Shown: piece by piece, positions 57,576 to 64,000 of the stretch | Numbering within the stretch: the stretch's first letter is position 1 | Layout: each line of letters opens with the position of its first letter | Assembly (NCBI RefSeq): GCF_014205015.1 | Contig: NZ_JACHMO010000001.1 | Coordinates: 5,146,001 to 5,210,000, forward strand | Length of the DNA: 64,000 bases | Direction: 5' to 3' | Origin: Saccharothrix ecbatanensis | GTDB lineage: Bacteria; Actinomycetota; Actinomycetes; Mycobacteriales; Pseudonocardiaceae | Position numbers and translations under genes: made by a program | Notes under the pieces: generated by a model | Database searches by the model: none | What the model saw: the letters and a program-made list of their open reading frames with translations, nothing else | Told to the model about the DNA's origin: nothing

Positions 57576-58711
57576 GCCGGCACCTCGATCCGGCGACCGG
57601 TGCGGGAGGACTCCAGGCCCAGCGCGGCCAGCCGCACCGTGCGCACCCCGGAGTGGAAGTTGTGCGCGAACGGCGCGTCGACCGCGACGTGCTTCAGGAA
57701 CTCCTCCCACTGCACCATGAACCCGTTGTCGAAGACCTCGTTGTCCGGCACTTCCTGCCACTGCGAGCGGAAGTCGATGGACGACGGCACGTCCGGGTCC
57801 CACACGGGCTTGGGCGTGATCGCCCGCGACTGCACCTTGCAGTTGCGCAACCCGGCCACCGCGCTGCCCAGCGTGCCGTCCACGTGGAACTCGACCAGCT
57901 CGTCGCGGTTCACCCGCGTCGTCCACGACGAGTTCACCTGCGCCACCACGCCGCCGGCCATCTCGAAGATCGCGTACGCCGCGTCGTCCGCCGTCGCCTC
58001 GTAGGGGGCGCCGTTCTCGTCCCACCGCTGCGGGATGTGCGTGACGGCCCGCGCGGTCACCGCCTCCACCGGCCCGAGGAGCCCTTCCAGCAGGTAGCTC
58101 CAGTGGCAGAACATGTCGACGACGATCCCGCCGCCGTCCTCCGCCCGGTAGTTCCACGACGGCCGCTGCGCGGTCTGCCAGTCGCCCTCGAACACCCAGT
58201 AGCCGAACTCGCCGCGCACCGACAGCACCCGGCCGAAGAACCCGGCGTCCAGCAGCCGCCGCAGCTTCCGCATGCCCGGCAGGTACAGCTTGTCGGCCAC
58301 CACGCCGTGCTTCACGCCCGCCGCGTCCGCGTGCCGGGCCAGGCCCTGCACCTCCTCGGGGGTGGCCGCCACCGGCTTCTCGCTGTAGACGTGCTTGCCC
58401 GCGTCGATCGCCGCCGTCAACGCCGACACGTGCGCCGACGTGACCTGCGCGTCGAAGTAGACCGACACGTCCGGGTCGCCCAGCGCGGCGTCCAGGTCGG
58501 TGGTCCAGCGCGGCAGGTCGTGCCGCTCGGCGATCTCCTTCAGCTTGGCGGCGTTGCGGCCCACCAGCAGCGGCTCGGGGACCAGCACGTCGTCGCCGAC
58601 CCTGACCCCGCCGCGCTCGCGGATGGCGAGGATCGAGCGGACGAGGTGCTGCCGATACCCCATCCGCCCGGTGACCCCGTTCAACGCGACGCCGATCGTG
58701 CGCACCGCCAT
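57572..58711 (-). CDS. Gfo/Idh/MocA-family oxidoreductase
   Basis: The 379-residue protein starts RTIGVALNGVTGRMGYRQH (nucleotide loop), has VYSEKPVAATPEEVQGLA (the EKP motif) and GGGIVVDMFCHWSYLLEGLLG (substrate region with Asp/His). It oxidises a sugar or polyol hydroxyl, often to a 3-keto-sugar, with NAD(P)+. It is first in the operon. The ATG at 58711 is preferred over 58768 because the longer start would run through the LacI-type palindrome. Confidence 0.92.
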   Translation of the reverse strand: MAVRTIGVALNGVTGRMGYRQHLVRSILAIRERGGVRVGDDVLVPEPLLVGRNAAKLKEIAERHDLPRWTTDLDAALGDPDVSVYFDAQVTSAHVSALTAAIDAGKHVYSEKPVAATPEEVQGLARHADAAGVKHGVVADKLYLPGMRKLRRLLDAGFFGRVLSVRGEFGYWVFEGDWQTAQRPSWNYRAEDGGGIVVDMFCHWSYLLEGLLGPVEAVTARAVTHIPQRWDENGAPYEATADDAAYAIFEMAGGVVAQVNSSWTTRVNRDELVEFHVDGTLGSAVAGLRNCKVQSRAITPKPVWDPDVPSSIDFRSQWQEVPDNEVFDNGFMVQWEEFLKHVAVDAPFAHNFHSGVRTVRLAALGLESSRTGRRIEVPA

Positions 58712-58748
58712 GCGTACACCCCACTCGAAAGTCTGTGGCCCAATGCCC

Positions 58749-58764
58749 TGGAAAGCGCTTTCCA
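58749..58764. promoter_or_regulatory. LacI-type operator between the operon and its regulator
   Basis: TGGAAAGCGCTTTCCA is a perfect 16-bp palindrome with the CG centre typical of LacI-family sites. It lies 38 bp before the oxidoreductase start and 82 bp before the regulator start. Confidence 0.88.
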
Positions 58765-58845
58765 ACACGCTACGGTCGGCTCCTCTCGAACGTCAACCTC
58801 CCGGGCGGCTAGTCTCGCCCGACCAGGAACACGAAGGAGGCGGCG

Positions 58846-59886
58846 TTGGCGTCGCGGCAGGTCACGCTGGCGGAAGTGGCGAAGCAAGCGGGCGTGTCGC
58901 TCGCGACCGCTTCGCGCGTGCTCAACGGCAGCACCCGGCAGGTCAGCGAAGAGCTGCGCGAACGGGTGCTCGGCACCGCGCGCAAGCTCGGCTACCTGCC
59001 CAACGCGTCGGCGCAGGCGCTGGCCCGCAACTCCAGCGTGCTGGTGGGTCTCGTCGTGCACGACATCGCCGACCCCTACTTCTCCAGCATCGCCGCCGGT
59101 GTGACGAGGATCGCGGAGGACGCGGGCCTCGTCGTGGTGCTCGGCACCACCGGCCGCGACCCGGACCGCGAGGTGGAGCTGGTGAACACCCTGCGCGCGC
59201 ACCGGGCCAGGGCCGTGGTGATCGCGGGCAGCCGCACCACCGACCGGAACGCGTCGCGCCGGCTCGCGGAGGAGATCACCGCGTTCACCGCGCAGGGCGG
59301 CCGGGTCGCGTGCGTCTCCCAGGCCAAGCTCGGCACGGACACCGTCGTGCCCGCGAACCGCTCCGGCGCACGGGCGTTGGCCCGGCAGCTCGCCGCGCTG
59401 GGCCACCGCAAGTTCGCCGTGCTGGCCGGTCCGCCCCAGCTGCTGGTGGCACGCGACCGGCTGGCCGGGTTCAAGGCTGGACTGGCCGACGAAGGCCTGG
59501 ACCTGCCGGACGCGAACGTCTTCGCCAGTGACTTCACCCGCGACGGCGGTCACGCGGCGATGGCCGGCCTGATCGCCGCGCGCACCGGCGCGACCTGCGT
59601 GTTCGCCGTGAACGACGTGATGGCGATGGGCGCGATGGCGGGTCTGCGGGAGCACGGGCTGCGGGTGCCGGAGGACGTCTCGGTGGCCGGGTTCGACGAC
59701 ATCCCCACCCTGCGCGACCTGGTGCCGGCGCTGAGCACGGTGCGGCTGCCGCTGGAGGAGATGGGCGAGCGGGCGGCCCGACTGGTGCTGGACGACGTGG
59801 TCGCCGGCCCCCGCACGGTCCGGGTGGCGGGCGAGGTCGTGCTGCGCGCCAGCACGTCGACATCCAGCGGTATCGGACTGCGCTGA
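58846..59886 (+). CDS. LacI-family transcriptional regulator
   Basis: The 346-residue repressor has the LacI helix-turn-helix and hinge (QVTLAEVAKQAGVSLATASRVLNG, then LGYLPNASAQALARN) and a periplasmic-binding-protein-like effector domain (LVGLVVHDIADPYFSSIAAGVTRIAEDAG, DVSVAGFDDIPTLRDLVPALSTVRLP). It likely represses the divergent Gfo-DUF993-isomerase operon through the 58749 palindrome and itself as well. The TTG start follows AAGGAGG. Confidence 0.94.
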   Translation: MASRQVTLAEVAKQAGVSLATASRVLNGSTRQVSEELRERVLGTARKLGYLPNASAQALARNSSVLVGLVVHDIADPYFSSIAAGVTRIAEDAGLVVVLGTTGRDPDREVELVNTLRAHRARAVVIAGSRTTDRNASRRLAEEITAFTAQGGRVACVSQAKLGTDTVVPANRSGARALARQLAALGHRKFAVLAGPPQLLVARDRLAGFKAGLADEGLDLPDANVFASDFTRDGGHAAMAGLIAARTGATCVFAVNDVMAMGAMAGLREHGLRVPEDVSVAGFDDIPTLRDLVPALSTVRLPLEEMGERAARLVLDDVVAGPRTVRVAGEVVLRASTSTSSGIGLR

Positions 59887-59904
59887 CCGGTGGCTACGCT
59901 CTAA

Positions 59905-60005
59905 ACTGCACCGACTTCGACCACCCCTCACGAGGAGTGATCCCGCACCGTGCGCGACGCGCAGTCTCCGGGCTGTAGTACCGAGCCGGGTCCGATACCC
60001 GGCTG
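59905..60005 (+). other. structured 5' leader of the CNNM/CorC operon (candidate)
   Basis: The 152-bp gap 59887-60038 before the metal-transporter gene contains a strong hairpin (AGCCGGGT, loop CCGAT, ACCCGGCT at 59984-60004), smaller GC-rich pairs around 59951-59971, and a TACGCT/TAAACT-like promoter region near 59896. No Shine-Dalgarno is visible before the ATG. A cation-sensing RNA is possible, but none of the known consensus motifs (M-box, yybP-ykoY) could be matched by eye. Confidence 0.3.
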
Positions 60006-60038
60006 CCAGCCCCGCCCGGCCCCCCACCGGTGGGCCCG

Positions 60039-61382
60039 ATGACGATCCTTTCCAGCGTGCTCGGCATCCTCGCCGTGGTGCTCCTCACCATCGGCACGTT
60101 CATCGCGGTCGCCGCCGAGTTCTCCCTGACCGCGCTGGAGCGCAGCACCGTCGAGTCGCACGTCGCCCAGGTCGGCGACGCCAAGGCGCGGACGGTCGAG
60201 AAGGCGCACCGCTCCCTGTCGTTCCAGCTCTCCGGCTCGCAGCTGGCGATCACCATCACCACGCTGATCACCGGCTACATCGCCGAACCCACCATCGCCC
60301 GGCTGGTCTCCCCCGCGCTGACCGGTCTCGGCGTGCCCGTGTCGGCGGCCGGGCCGATCGCGCTGACCTTCGCGCTGGCGCTGGCCACGGCGCTGTCGAT
60401 GGTGTTCGGCGAGCTGGTGCCGAAGAACCTGGCCATCGCGAAGCCGTTGGAGACGGCGCGTGCGGTCGTGGGCGTGCAGGCCGGGTTCTCCGCCGTGTTC
60501 CGGTGGCTGATCACCGCGTTGAACGGCACCGCGAACTGGTTGGTGCGGCGGCTCGGCGTCGAGCCGGCGGAGGAGTTGGCGTCGGCCCGGTCGCCGCAGG
60601 AGTTGGGCGCGTTGATCCGCTCCAGCGCCGAGCACGGCACCATCGACCCCGGCACCGCGACGCTGCTGGACCGGTCGCTGCGGTTCGGCGACCGCACCGC
60701 GGACGAGCTGATGACGCCGCGCGTGCGGGTCGAGTCGCTGCGCGCCGACGCGACCGTGCTGGACCTGGTGGCGAAGGCGCGGGAGACGGGTTTCTCCCGG
60801 TTCCCCGTCTACGACGGCGACCTGGACCAGGTGCGCGGCATCGTGCACGTCAAGCAGGTGTTCGGGGTGCCGCGGTCGCAGCGGGCGACCACGCCGGTGT
60901 CGGCGCTGACCAGGCCGGTGCAGACGGTGCCGGCGACGCTGGAGGGCGACGCGCTGCTGGACCGGCTGCGCGCCTCCGGCCTCCAGACCGCGCTGGTGGT
61001 GGACGAGTACGGCGGCACGGCGGGCCTGGTGACGCTGGAGGACCTGGTCGAGGAGATCGTCGGCGACGTGCGCGACGAGCACGACCGGCGGGAGACGGCG
61101 CCGGTGCGACAGCTGGGCGGCGACGCGTGGCTGGTCTCCGGGCTGCTGCGGGACGACGAGGTCGCCGAGGCGACCGGGTTCCGGATGCCCGAGGGCGACT
61201 ACGAGACCGTGGCCGGGCTGGTGCTGGCACGGCTGGGCCGCATCCCGGACGCGGGTGACGAGATCCGGGTGGACGACTGGCGGATCACCGTGGTGCAGAT
61301 GGACCGGCACCGGGTGGCCGAGTTGCGGGTGGCGCGGACCGCGGACCCGTCGGTGGCCGACCGATCGGGGTTGTCGCGATGA
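60039..61382 (+). CDS. CNNM/CorC-family membrane protein with CBS pair (first of two)
   Basis: The 447-residue protein has a DUF21 membrane domain (four hydrophobic spans within ~1-150, ending FGELVPKNLAIAKPLETARAV), two CBS domains (DELMTPRVRVESL, SRFPVYDGDLDQVRGIVHVKQVF, TALVVDEYGGTAGLVTLEDLVEEIVGDVRDE) and a C-terminal CorC_HlyC domain (WLVSGLLRDDEVAEATGFRMPEGDYETVAGLVL). The family exports or balances magnesium and cobalt. Its stop overlaps the ATG of a paralogue. Confidence 0.93.
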   Translation: MTILSSVLGILAVVLLTIGTFIAVAAEFSLTALERSTVESHVAQVGDAKARTVEKAHRSLSFQLSGSQLAITITTLITGYIAEPTIARLVSPALTGLGVPVSAAGPIALTFALALATALSMVFGELVPKNLAIAKPLETARAVVGVQAGFSAVFRWLITALNGTANWLVRRLGVEPAEELASARSPQELGALIRSSAEHGTIDPGTATLLDRSLRFGDRTADELMTPRVRVESLRADATVLDLVAKARETGFSRFPVYDGDLDQVRGIVHVKQVFGVPRSQRATTPVSALTRPVQTVPATLEGDALLDRLRASGLQTALVVDEYGGTAGLVTLEDLVEEIVGDVRDEHDRRETAPVRQLGGDAWLVSGLLRDDEVAEATGFRMPEGDYETVAGLVLARLGRIPDAGDEIRVDDWRITVVQMDRHRVAELRVARTADPSVADRSGLSR

Positions 61383-62413
61383 GCGTCCTGGTGATCCTGC
61401 TGTTGTTGGCGGGCAACGCGTTCTTCGTCGGCGCCGAGTTCGCGATCATCACCGCCCGGCGCGACCGGCTGGAGGCGTTGGCCGAGCAGGGCAGCATCCG
61501 GGCCCGCGCGGTGATCAAGGCGGGCCGCGAGCTGCCGCTGCTGATCGCGGGCGCGCAGCTCGGCATCACGCTGTGCTCGCTGGGGTTGGGCGCGCTGGGC
61601 GAACCGGCGGTGGCGGCGATGCTGGAGGCCCCGTTCCACGGCGTCGGCATCCCGGACGCGGTGCGGCACGGTGTGGCGTTCGCGCTGGCGCTGATCATCG
61701 TCGTGGCGCTGCACACGGTGCTGGGCGAGATGGTGCCGAAGAACCTGGCGATCGCCGGGCCGGAACGCACCGCGCTGCTGCTGGTGCCCGCGCACCTGTG
61801 GTTCTGCCGCCTGGTCGCGCCGCTGCTGCGCGGTTTCACCGTGGTGGCGACGGCGGTGCTGCGGCTCGTCGACGTGACGCCTCGGGAAGAGCTGGAGTCC
61901 GCGTACACGCGTGACGAGCTGGCCCTACTGATCGCTCAGTCCCGGCAGGAAGGGCTGTTGGAGGACTCGGAGCACCGGCGGCTGGCGAAGACCCTGTCGT
62001 CCGCGGAACGGACCGTGGCGGACGTCCTGGTGCCGTTGGACCGCATCACGTCGGTGTCCGGGCAGCCGACCATGGGCGAGGTCGAGGCCGCCGTGTCGGC
62101 CACCGGCTTCTCCCGCTTCCCGGTCCGCGAGGACGACCGGCTGATCGGCTACCTGCACGTCAAGGACGTGCTGGACCTCTCGGACGCCGACCCGTCGACG
62201 CGGGTGCCGCCGACCAGGGTGCGCGGGCTGCCGCAGGTGCCGGTGGACGCGAGCCTGGACGACGCGGTGGCGTCCCTGCGGCGTTCGCAGAGCCACCTCG
62301 CGCAGGCCGTGTCGGCGGACGGCGTCGTGCACGGCGTGGTGGCGTTGGAGGACCTGGTCGAGGAGTACGTGGGCACCGTCCGCGACGGGACGCACGTCCG
62401 GCGGGAGCTGTAG
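61379..62413 (+). CDS. CNNM-family membrane protein with CBS pair (second, without CorC domain)
   Basis: The 344-residue protein has a DUF21 membrane domain (FFVGAEFAIITARRDRLEAL, LGEMVPKNLAIAGPERTAL) and a CBS pair (SRFPVREDDRLIGYLHVKDVLDL, then VVHGVVALEDLVEEYVGTV). The C-terminal CorC_HlyC domain of its neighbour is absent. The two are joined by an ATGA overlap and probably form a hetero-complex, as paired CNNM genes do in many actinobacteria. A hairpin terminator follows. Confidence 0.93.
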   Translation: MSVLVILLLLAGNAFFVGAEFAIITARRDRLEALAEQGSIRARAVIKAGRELPLLIAGAQLGITLCSLGLGALGEPAVAAMLEAPFHGVGIPDAVRHGVAFALALIIVVALHTVLGEMVPKNLAIAGPERTALLLVPAHLWFCRLVAPLLRGFTVVATAVLRLVDVTPREELESAYTRDELALLIAQSRQEGLLEDSEHRRLAKTLSSAERTVADVLVPLDRITSVSGQPTMGEVEAAVSATGFSRFPVREDDRLIGYLHVKDVLDLSDADPSTRVPPTRVRGLPQVPVDASLDDAVASLRRSQSHLAQAVSADGVVHGVVALEDLVEEYVGTVRDGTHVRREL

Positions 62414-62417
62414 CGGT

Positions 62418-62455
62418 GGAGTGAGGCGGGCGGCGCTGACCGCCTCACTCCTGGT
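62418..62455 (+). terminator. terminator of the CNNM operon
   Basis: A 12-bp stem (GGAGTGAGGCGG with CCGCCTCACTCC) with a 10-nt loop lies just after the stop codon and before the convergent regulator stop. Confidence 0.8.
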
Positions 62456-62467
62456 TCATCGGCTAGT

Positions 62468-63196
62468 TCACGACGCCGGCCGCACCGCGGGCAGGCCGAT
62501 CCGGTCCCGGCCCAGTTCGCGGTCGCGATCCCGGTCGTCGTCGGCCGACGGCTCCAGCGGCGGCACGCTCACCAACTCCAGGTCGTGGTCGGCGGCACGG
62601 TCGAGCGCCGCCACGATCCACGCCTCGAAGTCCGCGTTGGCGGCCATCGCGGCACGACGCCACCGGTCCACCGCCTCGGTGCCCGCGCTCACCCGCGGCA
62701 TCACCACGCGGTACGCCTTCGAGCCCGGGTCGCGGTTCTCCCGCAACGCCCGCCGCAGAGCGGTCCGCGACCAGCTCTCCCGCTCGGCCCGGTCCAGCCA
62801 CTCGTCCTGCTCGGCCGGCGGCAGCGCCGCGACCTCCGCGTGGTGCTGGAACGGCAGCCCCGGCCGACGCCGGGACGGCTCGAACTTGCGCGCGATCCAC
62901 GCGTAGTTGCGCAACGTCTGGTAGTCGAGCCCCACAGCTTCGACCGCGCGACGGTACCGGTCGGTGTACTTGTCCTGGCCGAAGACGAGCCAGTCGCCCA
63001 GGTACCACGCGGACGAGCTCGCGATGCGGGAGATGCGCTGCCCCGCCTGCTCCCACGTCTCGAACGTGACGTTCCGAGGGAACGCCAGCCCCACCGGAGT
63101 GGTGAGGATCCGGCCATCGACCCCGCCGACAGGCCGCCGGGGCTGCACTCCGTTCACCTTGTCCACTAGCTCCCCCTGATTTGCTTTGGACGTCAT
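62468..63196 (-). CDS. LmbU-family transcriptional regulator
   Basis: The 242-residue protein matches the LmbU/NovE regulator pattern: LTTPVGLAFPRNVTFETWEQAGQRISRIASSSAWYLGDWLVFGQDKY, YRRAVEAVGLDYQTLRNYAWIARKFEPSRRRPGLPFQHHAEVAAL and an EWLDRAERESWSRTALRRALRE helical end. LmbU activates lincomycin biosynthesis, and relatives accompany antibiotic clusters. The C-terminal ~60 residues are variable and acidic. No biosynthetic cluster adjoins it in this window; one may lie to the right. The ATG at 63196 follows GGAG. Confidence 0.88.
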   Translation of the reverse strand: MTSKANQGELVDKVNGVQPRRPVGGVDGRILTTPVGLAFPRNVTFETWEQAGQRISRIASSSAWYLGDWLVFGQDKYTDRYRRAVEAVGLDYQTLRNYAWIARKFEPSRRRPGLPFQHHAEVAALPPAEQDEWLDRAERESWSRTALRRALRENRDPGSKAYRVVMPRVSAGTEAVDRWRRAAMAANADFEAWIVAALDRAADHDLELVSVPPLEPSADDDRDRDRELGRDRIGLPAVRPAS

Positions 63197-63314
63197 TGCT
63201 ACTCCAGGGGTCCTCACACACCGGTCAACTTCCGCTCACACCGTGAACCCGATCGGGCCCGTCGGCGGATAGCAGGTGACCGCCCTTCACCGGGGAACAG
63301 CCGGAAAGGCCACC

Positions 63315-63893
63315 ATGACACCCACCGACGCCGAGATCATCGACCGGTCGCGGCACGAGCCGGACGCGTTCGCCGCGATCTTCGACCGGCACGCGCCGCA
63401 CATCCGGCGGTACCTGGCGCGCAGGCTCGGCACGCAGGTCGCGGACGACCTCGTGGCCGAGACGTTCCTCGCCGCGTTCGACAAGCGGGAGCGCTACGAC
63501 CAGGCCCGACCGGACGCCCAGCCCTGGCTGTACGGCATCGCGACGAACCTCGTCGGACGGCACCGCAGGCAGGAGGCTCGCCGCTACCAGGCCCGTTCGT
63601 CGGACCAGTCCGACGCCGCCGAGGCGGATCACGCCGACCGCGTCGCCGCCGAGGTCACCGCGCAGGCCATGCGGTCGATGCTGGCCGGCGCGCTGGGCGG
63701 GCTGTCCGACGAGGACCGGGACGTGCTGCTGCTGGTCGCGTGGGAACAGCTCGCCTACGAGGAGGTCGCGGCGGCGCTGGCGATCCCCGTCGGCACGGTG
63801 CGGTCCCGGTTGAACCGGGCGCGCCGCAAGGTCAGGCAGGCGCTGGGCGGCTCGAACCCCACCGAGATCGAGGAGTTGCTGAACAATGGATGA
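63315..63893 (+). CDS. ECF-type RNA polymerase sigma factor
   Basis: The 192-residue protein has sigma-2 (DAFAAIFDRHAPHIRRYLARRLGTQVADDLVAETFLAAF) and sigma-4 (LLLVAWEQLAYEEVAAALAIPVGTVRSRLNRARRKVRQAL). There is no extra C-terminal domain. It overlaps the next gene by 8 bp; that gene belongs to a family usually paired with such sigma factors. It is divergent from the LmbU gene. Confidence 0.93.
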   Translation: MTPTDAEIIDRSRHEPDAFAAIFDRHAPHIRRYLARRLGTQVADDLVAETFLAAFDKRERYDQARPDAQPWLYGIATNLVGRHRRQEARRYQARSSDQSDAAEADHADRVAAEVTAQAMRSMLAGALGGLSDEDRDVLLLVAWEQLAYEEVAAALAIPVGTVRSRLNRARRKVRQALGGSNPTEIEELLNNG

Positions 63894-64000
63894 GCTCCAG
63901 CTGGTGCGCGAACTGGGCGACGAGACGCCGTTGCCGGACCAGGAGTCGTTGGCTCCCGCGCGGGCCGCGTTCATGGCGGGGATCGCCGAGCGGGGGTCGG
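63886..64000 (+). CDS. CU044_5270-family protein, N-terminal fragment cut by the window end
   Basis: The frame opens at ATG 63886, 8 bp before the sigma stop, and runs to the window end (38 codons: MDELQLVRELGDETPLPDQ, then ARAAFMAGIAERG). This start is typical of CU044_5270-type proteins, which have one membrane span and act as ECF partners, possibly anti-sigma factors. Only the cytosolic N-terminus is visible. Confidence 0.75.
   Translation, partial: MDELQLVRELGDETPLPDQESLAPARAAFMAGIAERGS

Overview
The window is G+C-rich (about 70%) actinomycete DNA. Dense short-gap operons, GTG/TTG starts, DasR- and CebR-type operators, many Sec/Tat-secreted polysaccharide enzymes, ECF sigma factors and an LmbU-type regulator suggest a soil Pseudonocardiales genome (Saccharothrix/Actinosynnema/Lentzea-like; inferred, no 16S is present). 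No rRNA, tRNA, CRISPR array or transposase gene was seen.

Left (1-20 kb): the 3' end of a class II lanthipeptide synthetase gene (lanM) with a coupled 69-residue membrane peptide gene; a large LuxR-type ATPase regulator; a secreted cyclophilin, a lipoprotein, a MOSC protein and a secreted PI-phospholipase C; an orphan paaZ; a secreted GH16 glucanase; two flavin enzymes; chorismate mutase and PAC2 genes; a GntR-TetR chimera divergent from an FAD monooxygenase; and an ABC exporter.

Middle (20-41 kb): an amino-acid racemase behind a very G-rich repeat block; a coupled lipoprotein/jelly-roll protein pair; an ECF42-type sigma factor with its DGPF partner; a membrane-anchored XRE protein; a truncated AraC gene coupled to a VOC gene; a 1505-residue secreted ThuA/sugar dehydrogenase/PKD/CBM6/DUF1080 protein with a Tat-exported epimerase; an ACP-KAS II-KAS III trio; an RluA pseudouridine synthase; and a DUF305 lipoprotein.

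Right (40-64 kb) is a polysaccharide-degradation district. An AA10 LPMO and a GH19 chitinase each have a DasR-type operator, and a multidomain GH9 cellulase has two overlapping CebR-type operators. Between the LPMO and the chitinase lies the most striking feature: a ~4 kb segment (41912-45964) flanked by a perfect 153-bp direct repeat made of the 3' end of an alpha/beta-hydrolase gene. It carries a 37-residue peptide gene, a glutaminase-less asparagine-synthetase-like enzyme, a GNAT acetyltransferase and a divergent XRE regulator, which together look like a mobile, non-canonical RiPP (lasso-like) module. Further right are a beta-lactamase-like protein, a Dyp peroxidase, a LacI-controlled sugar operon (Gfo/Idh/MocA, DUF993, TIM-barrel isomerase), two coupled CNNM/CorC transporters, an LmbU regulator, and an ECF sigma factor with the start of its CU044_5270-family partner.
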